Source of the DNA: Ascaris suum
Taxonomy: Eukaryota > Nematoda > Chromadorea > Rhabditida > Ascarididae
NCBI GenBank assembly: GCA_013433145.1
Contig: CM024189.1
Location: 5,820,001 to 5,884,000 of the forward strand
DNA length: 64,000 bases
Direction: 5' to 3'
This document shows positions 1 to 13,743 of this stretch, piece by piece; position 1 is the first letter of the stretch; every line of letters begins with the position of its first letter. The notes under the pieces are model-generated. The model had not been told where the DNA came from. It made no database searches and saw only the letters and a program-made list of their open reading frames with translations. The position numbers and the translations under genes are program-made.

Positions 1-925
1 TGAACAGTCGTGTGGCAAATAAATAAAGCAAGATGCGTCTAGCACTTCCAAGCATTAGCGCATTAGAAGCACGTGGCGATTTCTTTGCTATTGTGGACTC
101 TTAGTGTATGGCAACCACTCCAGAATACATCATTTTTTGAAGCATGACAAGTATGTCTGAGGAAACCGCACAAATCCACGAAGGAACTACCTCAAATACG
201 AGGTGCAACAACGTTCAATCAGTGACGTGACTGGACGGACAAACGCCGTAAAAGACCCTGCTCAACTAATAAACTAAAGCACTGATAACCTAGAAACAGC
301 GAGTTTGGATACTATCTATGGACAAAAACTTGTGAATCAATTCGGTTCAGAATTCGCATTACGCCCCTTTGAAAATCAGTAGTCATCGCTCCTAGAAAAA
401 AAAGCATTACAGCTCTCATCGCATTCCATTTATGTATGCGCCGCAATGACAATATTAATTAATGAAAATGAAAAGCAATACTCCAAAAACTTTTCGGAGT
501 ATGCTATTACGAACTCCGCTTTCGCAATTAAACTGTCTGAAAGTATGTCATCTCAGTGCATACGACACTCAACAAACTAAAAGGAATTCGAGGAATCAGT
601 ATGTCAGTATTGAACTGCTCAAAAAGAAACTGCAAAATGTATCCCACCAAAAAAGCCTGCAATAACGTTTCATCATCGGTCATCAAGCGGGCCAACCAAA
701 ACCGCATTCACTCATAGGCACTTTGAGAAAAACCACGCTGAGGTAGTTCATTTAAATACTATAGATATAATGTGCAGATTAGTTCTGCGCTGCCTCATCC
801 CTCCAAATCTCTCCCCTCCTCTTTGTAAACCTCCTTCCTTTCTCGTACAGTGAAAAGGCAACATTGTAAACTAGTGTGAAACAGGGCCGTGAAAAGTCGT
901 ATCTAAATATGAAAGCCGAATTTAC
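1..925. other. Left flank, no recognised exon
   Basis: I translated this stretch on the minus strand looking for the C-terminal part of Sec3/EXOC1 that should follow the exon ending at 926, and found no match. The open frames present on either strand are short and unlike the family. It is most simply the intron that follows the last visible sec-3 exon, with the remaining exons beyond the window edge. Confidence 0.5.
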
Positions 926-3900
926 TTTGAAACGCTCCAGATTGTCGAGAATACCGATACGTGTTTTCTTCGAAATTCTTACATCAGCCAAATAATGCGC
1001 CTCATTATCCTGCAACGTACATCCGAATAGTGCTGAGTTAAATATGTTCACTTCACAAAAAATATCACGTGGATCATTACTCTCTAAATGATTTTTGTTT
1101 ATCTCCTCCCCCCCCCTCCCTCCCCCCATCATCACCATACCAGTTTTCAAATTACAGCAGCAATATGAAATCACCATCAAATGTTTTGAAAATAAAGGCG
1201 AAAGAACTTTAAAGGTCACTCGAAGGTGTTTCAGAGAAACTAGTTCTTAAACGTCGAAAAAAAAATCGTTATTCAATCTAACCCACCACAGAGCTAACGG
1301 ATAGCTGGTTTACAAAAAACAACAACATTTACTCCGCAATTCGACAACAACAGTGCACTTACCATGAAAATATCCAACTGTCTTTTGACCAATACAACCA
1401 GCCGACCGAACACCATTACCGAGAAATATGAGCTCGAATCTTGCAATGTTAGCGCCTTCTTCGACAGCAATACAAATAGAACGAATACAATCCTAGAATA
1501 GACCACCATTCAGGTTTTGCACAACATCTTAGGTAATTCAGAAAATCTTGGTAGAATCATCAGCATCCCACCTTTAAAGCTAAGTCTCGGCTATATGATA
1601 TCATGTTTGACCACAACTTCTGTCATGTTTCACCAAGAGCTCTAAAAATAAAAGACAATCGTGCAAATGAGTTTTCGAATGACGTGAAATGTTCAAAATA
1701 GAGCAAAAGCTTACGAAGGTTGTGCCCGGCAGCACGCCTTGATGAACTTATCCAAGTGCTCATGCAGAGGTTCCAAGATTGGAGTTAAAACATTTCGAAT
1801 CTGGAAAAGAGGACAATAAAGATGCAAATATAAGACCCCTGGAAAGATCCAAAAATCTGCGGAAACTGATCCGAGGATGTCCTCAATAACCTTTATAATA
1901 AAAATAAATATGCAGGTGCAAGTGCACATTGCAACAGATTAACTCATTATTTGTAGGCCTAGTGATGTTCCGAATAACCCTATAGTAAAGAAGTATTAGA
2001 TAAAACGAAGGGGAGATAGGAATGGGAAATCGTTAAACATTAAACCTGGTCGGCAATTTGTTTTTCGACACTTCGGCCGATGCCGCTTTCGCCGCTCGAT
2101 GTTGACTGGGTTTCGATCGTTGCAAGCAGATCGCCACTCATATGGAAGAATCTCGTGCAAAACTTTTGCTCCGACTCCACCACCGGTCCCACCTCACCCA
2201 AAACAATCTCCACCAGCTAAAAAATACACCTTCATGAAAATGAAGGGAGGAAAGTTTAAATTTTCTTTCCAAAAAACCCTTTGGCATTGTCTTTCTTTCC
2301 GCACCTACTCGTTTTAAACTACTCGATAGGTGACTACTTAGCCGCAGTGAAGCAACACGGCCTCATGTGCGCATAGGGCTCAACTCGTATCTATGTAAGG
2401 AAAATCTTTTGCCTAAAAATGTGTGAGGAACAGAACATGACCTAAGACCTGCAAATTCAAGGACCCAAAATACTCTCATTGTTTCCCCAACTACTGATCT
2501 GTTGAATAAAGCTAAAACATCGACCATGAAAACGGCGGAATTTTTGCGGCTAGGGTGAATTTCTGCAACTTTGTTTCCAGTGTCATAATGTTACACCCAA
2601 CATTTAGTAAGAGCACTTGTAACTTTTGTCCACGCCCCTCGGTTATCTGGGGATAGCATACTTCAGATGGATCAACTCACCATCCTATTCTCTCCACATG
2701 GCTGCTCCTCCGTAACGACCTGACCAGCTATGAACTAATTCAATAACCATTCTAAAGATGATCATCCTGAAGTGAACAATGAACTAAAGTTGACTGCTTT
2801 CGGGACGGTTCAATTGTTTTTCGTCTCCAAATACTTGTGAGGAAGTAAAAACACAAATCAATTTAAAAGTACAGTAAAAGAATTTTTGAATCAACTAAAA
2901 TTTCGTAAAAACTTACGTTAATCAACGCTTTTTGATCGATCTTACTCTCAGTTCGAAATGCACGCTCCAGTGAAGATTTCGATGAATCTAAATTCTTTAG
3001 CGTTGCTCTCCTTTCAGCGTTCGCTAACCTGTTGAGCTCGTTATTGATCACTTCAAAAAATCGTTCGAATTCTTTCTTATATATCACCTTTGTGTTCTGG
3101 ACATACCTCTGCAAAAGCAATAATCGTCCTCTGCATAAATGCGTCTCATGAACAGACTTGAAATCAAAACTGTTACGATAGAAACTCCACCTCCCCTCTG
3201 GAATTGTGCCCGATGACGGATTTGTTAAATCGGAATTCTCGAAAAACACGGTCGCTTCCAAAAAACGAGGCAGTACAGAATTATAAAAAAGTACTACATA
3301 CCTCTAAAAAAGAATCTGTTTCAATTTATACTGCATTTAATCGCGCAAATCACTGCCCAATTGGGTTTGTCTTTCGCATTAAAAAGCAGAAGCAAGCTCA
3401 TGTTCGAGACAAAAAATGAGCTAGATTCAGAAAACAGCAAATAAAAAGAAATCTGTAAACCCTCATCCTAGCTAACAAGTGCAGATAATTTAAAATTGTA
3501 GGCTACAATGAAATGGTGATCGGTCCTTGTTTCTCTTTATTACAACACAGCCCAGTCATACTGTGTGTCAAAAATTTTCTGCATTTTAAAAATTATCACC
3601 ATAAGAGTGCAGTTTTATTTAAGGCATGGATATTGAAGGAATACCTGAACTGAAGACTCGTATGCAAGAGGTCTAGTCACTTTTAGCCATGCGATCAAGT
3701 CGGAAAACGGTCGTAGTGCATGAAAACGCTCAGACTGCTTTCGTAGCGCCACCTCATGCCAATCGGGTGCTTCAGTCAACTCGTTCTAAAAATGATTAAT
3801 TCTACGAAGGAAGCAACAAGAGTTCGCAAGAACGTCACAACTTATGCGCGTCATAAATCTGAACATACCATTTCTAAATACAATTTGCTTTCGTATGATC

Positions 3901-6900
3901 GATTCAGTGAAATATTGAAAGCGTTCATCATTCTTCTCAGCTCCCTAGTAAAATACAATGAACGCATATTTTGTTGTCATCCCCATACAACGTATTTTAT
4001 GCTGTAACGTATCAAAATTATGTCGTCATCACACCTCTGATCCATAACAACAAATTGACGGAGGATTAAAAGGAGTAATTTGAGGACTTGAAGCTGCGAA
4101 ACAAGGTGAAAAGGAAAATAGAGAAGAAGGGAAAGAAAGGAGCAGGTGAAAGGTCAGGAAAGAGGAGGTAAAAGAAGTGGATGGGAGGAGTGTTCCGTAT
4201 TTTCTGAAAACGGTGGCGTAAAAAATCAAACCTAAAAGTTTGGTTCTAAAAGATCAATTAAATCTAAAAGATCCGTCACACAACAGTTCGCTGAAAAAAA
4301 AAAAAACAGGGAAAAATATGCCAGTCAAAATCTGCAAAAAATATTCTCCCTCCCACACAATCCTCATTGCATGGTAAAAAGAAGAGAGTAGGAGGCAGGG
4401 AAGGATTGACAGAGGAAGGGCGAGGAGATACAAGCCTGGTCTTTAATCTGCAATAAAAACGCCGAAAATCTGTACTATATAGGTAGACCCTCGAACAAAA
4501 AGCATTACCAAATTGTAGAATAGCGCTGAAAGATGTGCCATAAGTTTCTCGATAAACTCATCGGTGAGCTGGTTCAGCAGTTCGGATCGCTGCTTATACG
4601 CCAACATAAGATGCATCGAGGGATTAACTTTTGACGAGTTGAAAACTTGTACTGCTCGTGCAGCTGCACAACACCGACTTATGCTGCAATGTACAGGCTC
4701 ATTTTAAGTGTACATCCATAATATCAGAACGCCGCTCTATTGAGAAGCTCATAAACTTGCCAATTTGCAAGTGGGATTTCAGAAATAGGCATTCAAAGCA
4801 AAAAAAAAGGTCCACGAACTCCTTGAGAAACTGATTCCCTAGTTCCTTCATCGTTGCAAGGAAAAGAAGGAAGGAGTGAGGAAGGAGGTCGGAAACGGAA
4901 CATGCTCTAACTCAAACAGCAAAGCAAATACATAACTGTGAAGGAGATACTTTCTGCCTCAAATGCCTCCCTTCTTTAGCATATGTGTCGACTATGTTCT
5001 CAATGACTGCTCTAATCTTCTTCCGACATCCTGAAGTGCGCAGAATGAAAACAACTTATGTTTCTCGCACTAAACACAATGTAAAAGTGAATTACCTCAT
5101 TGGGTCGGAGAGGTTGGCGTGTTGCAGAATACGGATGTGTTCATCGCTAACCACGTCAATGGCATTCAAAGTCTCGGCTAAATATTCCCTCAACACACGT
5201 GTGTTCTTCCTCTCCACACAACCCAAACTGTCTTTTTCTTCTATCAACTCGACGCTGTCTCGCACATGCTGCAATTAATTGGACAACGCGGGGCATTACT
5301 TGATATAAACCTTCGACTGCATTTCCTCCTAAGAATTTGAAAGACTACTATTCGTGGTTTGCACGACACACCACTCATCATCTACACTATTAAAAGTAGA
5401 CCAGCCTTTACGCACAATCATTGAAACTAGAATTCTATTCAAAAATTTTGAGTAAAACAAACCGCGCAGATGTGATATTAGTGAAGCAGACAACTCGTAT
5501 GGTGATACCTAGATTTATCAATCATCGTCACGATGTGGAATGAGAACACGCTAATTTTATTGGTTTATAAATAGTATCATCTCCATGTCGATGCGATTTC
5601 AGTTTTGAATCACAAACTTTTACCAGTACGGGAAGCTATGTAAGGTAGACCAGTTGGCTGTAGATCACATGGGAACAGTGCCCGGTGCAGGGTAATCAGA
5701 GAGGGTCAAGATCACACAGGCAGATCAAACGACTGCCCAACCTGCGTCGTGAGGCAGGATTGGGACGGTATAAAGCGGGTTAATGTGTTCGTGCATCCAT
5801 TCCAGCTTCTAGACTGGTCACAAGGCCGAGTGTCCTATGTGTGGCCGTTGGAGCGCGCGAGGTGATCCGTGGCAACGTGCAGTTCTACTGCGGAAGCTTG
5901 CCGGCGACTGAAGCTATCCTAGTGTCCCTCTTGTAAAAGTGTGATAAATTGTTTGCCCTTATACCTGTGTTGTCTCAAAAATTACTCGACCGCATCGCCA
6001 CAGAGCGTACAGATCTTTAAGGAGATTTGAACGACTAGACGAGCTAAGAGGAGCTGACCCCTACAGCTATCACACTAGATCTCTGCCAAGAACATCGAAG
6101 ACCAGGCGTTGCTGGTCGCTCGTCCTATCCAAATAACTCATCCATTAAAACAGCACTCTTTTGAGCACATTTCAGAAGTCAGAAGGAATAACTCTGAGAA
6201 ATATACATAGAGCAGTTTATCAAACGTGTCCAGCTGTGCATCCAAACGATCAGCCTCCAGGAGAGCCGCATCGATGAGTGAAATGAGGCCGTTAACCGCT
6301 GCTTCACTGCCCATTATCGACTGGATATTGGCTCCATCGAGCTGTTGCAGTTGTTCTCCTAAGACGGTTGCGAACTTGTCGGCTTCGCCAATTGTAAGTT
6401 GCGCTCGTGCCAACAAACGCCGAAAATCAGCCTCTTCTTTCGCTGAGATTGGCTGAAAACCACTAAAAAAGATGACGAGGAAAGTCTCGGAAAGTTCTGA
6501 AATGAATCAACAAAGACGGAAAAAACAGCCACAAAAAGATACGCTGCTAAAGAAAAATCGAAGAAGAAACTTTAGAAAGCTCTTGCTACTCAACAATCAT
6601 AGTTTTACTTGCCTAGAATGCACCCACTTGAAGAAATACTTACAACCACTAAACACCATTCACCTAGAATAGCAATTCGGTATTCTCCCAATAAACTTGA
6701 ACTTCTCTTTTCCACCAATTTCCCACCTTATCTTAGTTGCGTTTATTTTGTTAGAAAAAAAAAAAATTAGTGCACGGAAGTGGAAGCTGCTAAGCAATAG
6801 CAAGTGCAATGCATCAGCAGGAAAACCACAAATGTTAGTGATATGAACATTAAAAGACCTGGTAATCAGCAAAATTTTCTTCAGGACCATCTTCGACCTG

Positions 6901-9112
6901 CTCGACGGCGACGACCGCATGTGGAGTATCAACTGGGATGGGCACGTTAACAAAGTCCGGCTTTTGCACCGGGAGATACTTTGAAGCAAACTGAAACAAC
7001 AGTTCATTGCTAACAGTAAAACGCCAAATCCACCAAATCAACGGTGATGAGTTCTTGACAGCTGCTGAATATAATGTGGTTGTGATCGATCGCACTTCGT
7101 TCAGACTTTTAGAAAGAGGTACGTAAGCGGAAATCATTACCTCTCAAAAACTCCTTACTTTTAGCCGATTCCTACTCCATGGTGGCTAAATTAAAAAACA
7201 ACAACAACAAAAACAAAGAAAGAAACGGTTCAAGGCATACGGTCGCTGACAACTCAATTTAAAATCCAAACCCTCCATAAAGTTTCAGGTGAACACTCCA
7301 TCTCAAGCTAAAGGCCAAATTTTGAATCTCTTGAAACTCGAAGCCGCTCACCCAATGTTGACCTCCTAATTCTCAGACGCAACCATACCGAATTCGTCGC
7401 CTTAAACACAAAAGCAAACCTGAAGACAGCAAACCTTATTACGAATGATAAATCAATATTAGCAAGAAACCTTGTAGAGCTGTTTAATGAAGGCGTCCTT
7501 TTCATCGGGAGTTGAAGCGCACAACTTATACACGTGATCGCCTATCGCCAAATCGAACTGAGGCAGCATCTATAAACTGCAATCATTAGCAGGTAATTTT
7601 CTGCTCGAATGAACCTTGCTGTAACTATAAGAGCTCTGTTCTTAGCATATTTCATAGGTAGTTACAATCCTCAGACACAACTTCTGAACAAAAGCTAAGA
7701 TATCAAAGCAAATTGAAATAGAATATTAAAACTATTTTATGCCAAGTATGTAAGCCACATGCACGTTTCCGACCAATCAAACCAACTGCTTAAGCATGTC
7801 AGGCATTTAACTACACCTCATTTTTCCTGTTCCTCTTTCTTCCTACCTTTATCCTTGCTGCCGTTTGTAGAATCCAAAGAACGGAAACCTCGACCGGTCT
7901 GGTCACCTCAGTTAGTTAACTATGCAGACACCTCATCGGCTACGCTCACCTCAGTTATGTGGATTTCAGATTCTCTCTAAAAAAGTATCAAATTAATCGG
8001 CTTCATTAGCAATTCGATTTGAGCATCAGCAATGCAAGAAACTTCAGAGAAATGATTATAACAGCGAACGAGCAACGCTCTAAAATAAAAATCAGCACCT
8101 TTCGAGGATTAATACCGTCGACGGTTTTAACATCCCGCAAACTGAAATGCTCTTTTTTCTTGAATATATCGTCCTTTTCATTCTTCACGAAATACAGACG
8201 CACAGAGATCGGCTGATCAACCGTTACTGAAAGGCATCGATTTATCCAGCATTCCAAATAAAACAAGGAGTTCTGATTAGTTTTCCGCTGGAAATCAAGG
8301 AAAGCGCATCAGATGAACTGTCACGACACCCGTTCTAGCTAAATTACGAAACTTTCACCCTCATGTGTTTTCGAGTTGAAAGTAACAGACGAGCAGACAT
8401 TTACGCGAATGCATCTGTAGACACAGCTCAGATATCCGAACAAAAATCAGTTGGAAAGAGGAGGGGGTAAAGAGGGGGAAGGAGGGGGGGGGGGGAAGGT
8501 AGGTGAACAGTGTGTAACTTCGAGTAGCAGTTCCCGGTCTACTAACACAGGTTCTTTTAGCATAAAACTTCAACGAAGAGGCGCGAAGGAGTGTGCTTCT
8601 TTTGAGCTCGAGGAATATCGCTGGGAAACGAAGCAGTTCACAAACGATTTATCAACATCGTTTATAATACGTCCCAGTCGCATCCGCTGCCAGCTCATAC
8701 ATTTTTAGTGGTTGCTGCGATTCCCGCATACTCGCAACCCTATGCCCAAATTTACGATTTTTCAACAAATATGCTCGTGTGATATGAATTAGAACGACCG
8801 CGTTCAATCACCGTCCTTTACTTAACGGTGGTGGCATATATTTGCTTACTTTACGTTGACTCATACTAACATCTTTTCTCTCTCGGTACTCATCAGCTTC
8901 GTGTCTCTCGCCATATTAAAGATCGCTACAATCATTTTCCATAAATACCGAAAAACAACTGCAGATAAAATAAATGACATACCAACAAGGCAAAGGAAGG
9001 TTGGCTTCTTTTTCTTTTTGTTGTCCACTCTGACAATATTTGCGACGGCAACAAGGCGTTCATCATCTGCTTGGAAGACGGCATGTTGCAAGTCGGATAC
9101 AATCGCCCGCAT
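926..9112 (-). CDS. sec-3: Exocyst complex component 1 (Sec3/EXOC1), 3' partial
   Basis: Sec3 is a subunit of the exocyst, which tethers secretory vesicles to the plasma membrane before SNARE fusion. Thirteen minus-strand exons join in phase: 9112-8983, 8226-8099, 7569-7471, 6990-6859, 6452-6207, 5268-5096, 4683-4509, 3785-3645, 3108-2917, 2216-2046, 1800-1715, 1492-1363, 1009-926 (629 codons). Similarity to vertebrate EXOC1 is collinear from the first residues: an ADDERL motif and a lysine run near the start, the hallmark [10 protein letters not shown] in exon 5 (coiled-coil region), KEFERFFEV in exon 9 and [11 protein letters not shown] in exon 13. The start is an ATG aligned with the family start. 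EXOC1 is about 890 residues, so roughly the last 200-250 are missing; no exon for them is visible in 1-925. One intron (about 5096-6207) carries an interspersed repeat. Protein identity is firm; individual splice sites are by inspection. Confidence 0.92.
5640..6080 (+). repeat. Interspersed repeat, copy 1 (in sec-3 intron)
   Basis: This stretch shares extended, diverged similarity with 53480-53945 in the same orientation. Common blocks include gtaaggtaga at the left end, gtcgtgaggc, ttccagcttctagactg and actcgaccgcatc. It is richer in GC than the surrounding intron and encodes no recognisable transposase, so it looks like a non-autonomous or decayed dispersed element. Class unknown; ends approximate. 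Confidence 0.75.
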
Positions 9113-12100
9113 AATAATCGACCCTTTTAATTATGCAGATATCGCATACTTCAATCTAAATTTAAATTGCCCAATGCACCGCTTTTATTGATTTATTGCA
9201 AATAGCCACTCATTATAGCATAAGCGACAATATGTCATTATTTCTACTCATTCACATCGTAAATTTCACTGCTATGAAAGAAATTCATCGAAGAATGAAC
9301 TCTATGACGTCTAGGCTAAATCTCATCCTGCTCGCTACTAGGCTTAGACGATGACTGCAACTACAGTTAACCTAGATCGCTAATTGACAACCAACTGATG
9401 TTCAAATTTTGCCCATTCAAGCTGTCCAAAACATTCTTGCATCAAACCTTGCCCAACCTTAAACAATGCCCCCTGACCCCTTACGAATCGCGCTACTCAA
9501 CAAAAAGACTGCATCGCAGCTTAATAAGTGCAAAATTTTGAACCCAGACTCCCAGGACGATAATGCGCGAATTTAAAATCTCGTTCGGAGCAGTCCATCG
9601 ATCTAAGCTGGCTAATGACGATGGGAGCGGGGGAGGGGGGGGGGGGGTAGGGCGATACGGTGGTGCGCACGGGATGAGTGCTCTAATACTGGTTTCCGAG
9701 CTATAGGAATTCCTGGGCTAACGTTCAAATTTGAAAATACAAAGTCTAGTGAGTAGAAACGAGTGGGGAAGCGTACCAGAGGAGCCAGTAGGCTAAGCGC
9801 ATTAACTGCTTATCACCTTATCACCACAGTTTCATCAATCATCAATTGAAAATAAAATATGCAAAGTAATGCCTTCATATTGCAAGCAATCCGAGTACTC
9901 GTAAAGGTCCTTTACAAAAAGGTATGTTTTTTGTGATCCCATTGGTAAGAAATATATGCGAATTTTTTGCTGCCTTCAAATGTCTACAACTTTTTTCAAC
10001 GTTAATGTGTCGATGTGGAAGATGGTATATGCGATTATCTTGTGGTTTCCATTATAATCACTAAATTTCGCGAGACTAGCCTTGAGAGTTCTCGAGTTGA
10101 AACTTCCGGCTGGACATAGGCACAGACGCATACGAATACACACGGTTTTACTATAATTTGCTTCGCGAATACAAATTTGCAATGGCACATAAAATCTTTC
10201 CTTGTCATGGAATTTCTATAATTAGTCATCTTCCTAGGGAAAATGAATGATTAGCTGCTGCATTTTTCTCTTGCAAATACAACTAATGAATTTGATCAGC
10301 GGAATTCCAAAAAGCCCGTATTGTGCCGATGTTTCTAGCGCGTTACTTCGCTTATTTTTTTCTTTATGGGTTTAACGATTTCTGCAATATATTCATTGAT
10401 TATAGCCTTTTATAGAATCGTGCATTTAAATAGCAATAATAAAAAGGACTCTTATTGTTTAAACAAGAAAAGAAACACTTATTGAACAGCTAAAATAAAA
10501 TTCCTATTCGCTATTGAAAATAAGACTAAAACTTTTCGACAATTTTAAAGAAGTTGAGAGAAAAAAGCAACCCCCCCCCCCCTCTTCCCCATCTTTTTAC
10601 GTTGCAATGCCGTTGAGGCATTTTATCGAAGGATGTAATTATGCTTTTCATTTTAACTATTGTCTGCGAAATTCACATTAGCTTTGTTGAAATTCCTTAT
10701 GCTTATGATAAAGTTCACCGGAAGTAGCTTTAGACTCCCCAGAGGTTATCAAATAAACTACAAATAAACTAAAGAAAGCTGTGAGTAAAGTACGAGTATG
10801 TATTGCATCCATAGAATATATGTGGACCGTGATTTTGCTGAGATATAGGTACAGAGATACGTCAGTGAAACTCATCAGAAGACATTTTACGTTGAGGATT
10901 GTGAGTTGCCGTTTGGAGACCGCTTTTTTCACCGTCTTTAAGGCGTTTCACATTTCTGCTGACATCGTCGGACATAATTACAGGTTTTGAGAGCTTTGAA
11001 CCACAGGCATATCTTATACTTACACTCATTAAAGCATAGTATGTCATTCTACACTGCACATCATATCCAGCAAATCCGATGGCCTCAACCGTCTACAATG
11101 GTCTTCGAGTTGTAGGTGTGGGACAAATTCACCAACACATAATTCATGAAGAGTTGAACAAATGCAAATTTACGAACACCTTACCATCTTCACCGAATGT
11201 TGCACTAAAGCATCTGGTACCAAAGTGGGGAAACTTTCAAGTATTACTAGCTTGCATACCTACAGCGCCATTCAGTCAATAAGGCGCCAGTGATGCCAAC
11301 ACGGTTTCCGATTAAGGGGCAGAGAAAATAAGAGAAATCTATCACCATGTTGCGAAAAACGCGTGCGATGCAAAATGCCGGTTGATGGAGTATGGCTAGG
11401 ACCCCGTCTAGCGCCCAGTTGCCCTTCCTTTAACAGGAAGGGAGAGGTTTTCTGCCTTTGCACTAAAAGGCCACTTCACTCATCATCGCTGATACTCCGA
11501 CCTCATTTCTTTTGCTTTCTCCTCCCTCTTATCTATCTAAGATTTCACACAAAACATAGTAGAAAACAACAAACAATCCTAAACGAAGAACACATTCCTG
11601 TGGTGATCAAATGTTGTTCTATCGTCTTTGTAGACCCGAAACGCTTCCGGTAGACCTGCAGCTTAAGTGCAAAAACCCATAAAATTTGCATGCGAATTTT
11701 TCTGTGAGAAAATTTGCCTAGCTTTCTGTTGTCTGGCGGTGGGAAAGTTTGTTGGGAGAGAATGGGGATGAACGGAGGGGAGCGGAGAGTGAGTGAGGAT
11801 GTTTGGAACCCTATCACTACCTATATCATGTTCCGAGAAAGCAGGGTTGGCTCTCCCAAAGTTCCCCTCCCATATTAACCCTACTTCTAGTGATATTCAG
11901 ATTGCGCCTCTTTGTTTAGAGCCGAAAAAGCAAGAATCGGCCTAATCAAGCACATTCAGAACTGCACCTATCTCTTTGTGTCGACGACTTATCGAGTCTG
12001 TGCTAAATGATACTGTCGCAGGCTGCGTTCGATACTGGGAACCCTCATGCGCACATTCGAGTAATTATTACACTGTACGGGAACATGCATAACAAAATTT

Positions 12101-12290
12101 GTTTATAGGGTTTCGTTCACAGTCAAGTTTCTTTGAATACAGTTGGGCTTTATTACGGCTTATGTATTTTTCAGCTATATGATAGCCGTTTCCCTCATAA
12201 GGTGAGGAGGGTATTCACTTCCGTGTTTTGCAAGTTGAAACTAATCAAGCGGCTTATGTACAAGGTTCATGCATCACGCTCCGATAAAAA

Positions 12291-12315
12291 TTCAATTCAA
12301 TTCAATTCAATTTAA
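12291..12315. repeat. AATTC pentanucleotide tandem repeat
   Basis: Four to five consecutive copies of an AATTC unit are directly visible in AT-rich intergenic DNA. Confidence 0.85.
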
Positions 12316-13714
12316 CATGGACATACTTGCGCTGATTATGAATGCTTCTTGCTGTTTCTATATGGATAACAATATGAACGTTTCTATATAGGAAAGAGGA
12401 CGTTTCACTGGATGACAAACTTCCATTACGAGAAACACTAATTTCTCACTTCATGCATATGCGGCTTTGATGCGAAATGCTTGGAAATATGCCGTGTTGC
12501 ATTCCGCTCACCTTCCGACCACTTCCATAAGATGCTAACAAATAATAAAACAATACCCAAAAGACTTCATATTTTACACGACTTGATGGCTCTTACGAAG
12601 CTTTTGCAAAAAAAAAAAGCTATTTTTTCTGCGACTTGGTCAGCATAGAGTGGTTAGAATGTATGCAAATAAATATTTGCATCTTCAACTCCTTTCGAGA
12701 TTGATAGAGTAAAGTGATCATATAAGAGATAACCGTGCTATCTATATTGCACCTATCAAATTTCATAGCTTTAACCTCATTGGCGCTCGTGAATCAAAAA
12801 TACCGAGTAGAAAAACAGATATATACACATACATACAGACATACATGGGGTTGCCAATGACAGGCCTTTAAAAAATTCTGAAGGTTTAGAAGAAGAAAAA
12901 ATTTTCTGACACCGCAAACATTGCGGCAAATGACTTGAGCAATCTTAGTGGTATTCAACTAAATACTTGTTGGGAACGTTGAAAGTATGATCGAGTATAG
13001 GCTCATTCCAATTATGTTTCATACAGTTGGCAATAATTTATTAATGGTGATATTTGACAGTGATTAAAAAATTTCTGCATTTGTCAATAGAATGAGTCAG
13101 AAGGCCACTCGAAAGTACTATGATCGGATAAAATACCTCTTATTGTGCTGTTTGGCTTTTTCCGAATAGGTCGAGTTGTACTTATTAAAGCCAGGTCAGC
13201 AGTAACCACGTGAGTTCCTCAAGTTTCAATTTCTAGTACTGCATTTTTTTTCAATGTATAGCATAATTGTAAACTAGAGCTTCTGCTTCTTATAGGCATA
13301 CGTTTAGTTGTATTGTTACAGTGTCGTTTCGACATGAAATGTAGGTTTAATAGTGTACATTTGGATCTCTCTGCTTCTAAGATAAAAGAGTAAATTCATC
13401 TTTGCTAAAAAACAATAATGTGGAAGTTTAGAAGAAGAAACACGAAGCGATATGAAGCTATCGGCTTTATTTAAGAACCATCAAAATATCTTTCCTAACA
13501 TCGCTATACAACGCTTTCCACTTTACGAACAGTAATTCTACACGTTCTCTTCCGGAAATTTTGAAAGGCTTTCGTTCAGCTAAAACCTTCTCAATAGCGA
13601 TCCATTGAAGGTCATCCGAAATTTCATTGCTAGCGATTTAGCTTTAATAATGAGCGAATTTCACCTTAGCTGAGCACAATTTATTGATTGAAGTAAAAAG
13701 AAAAATGTTCGATT

Positions 13715-13743
13715 GATCGATCGAAAGTGTTTATCGATCGATC
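13715..13743. repeat. GATC-repeat hairpin
   Basis: Arms gatcgatcga (13715-13724) and tcgatcgatc (13734-13743) flank a 9-nt loop. The arms are themselves GATC repeats, so the structure may be a by-product of a short tandem repeat. No function is implied. Confidence 0.6.

Noticed and set aside
11079..11279. 67-residue plus ORF starting with ATG
   Set aside because: Looks mildly coding and follows a possible acceptor, but I recognise no family and find no adjoining exons; not strong enough to call.
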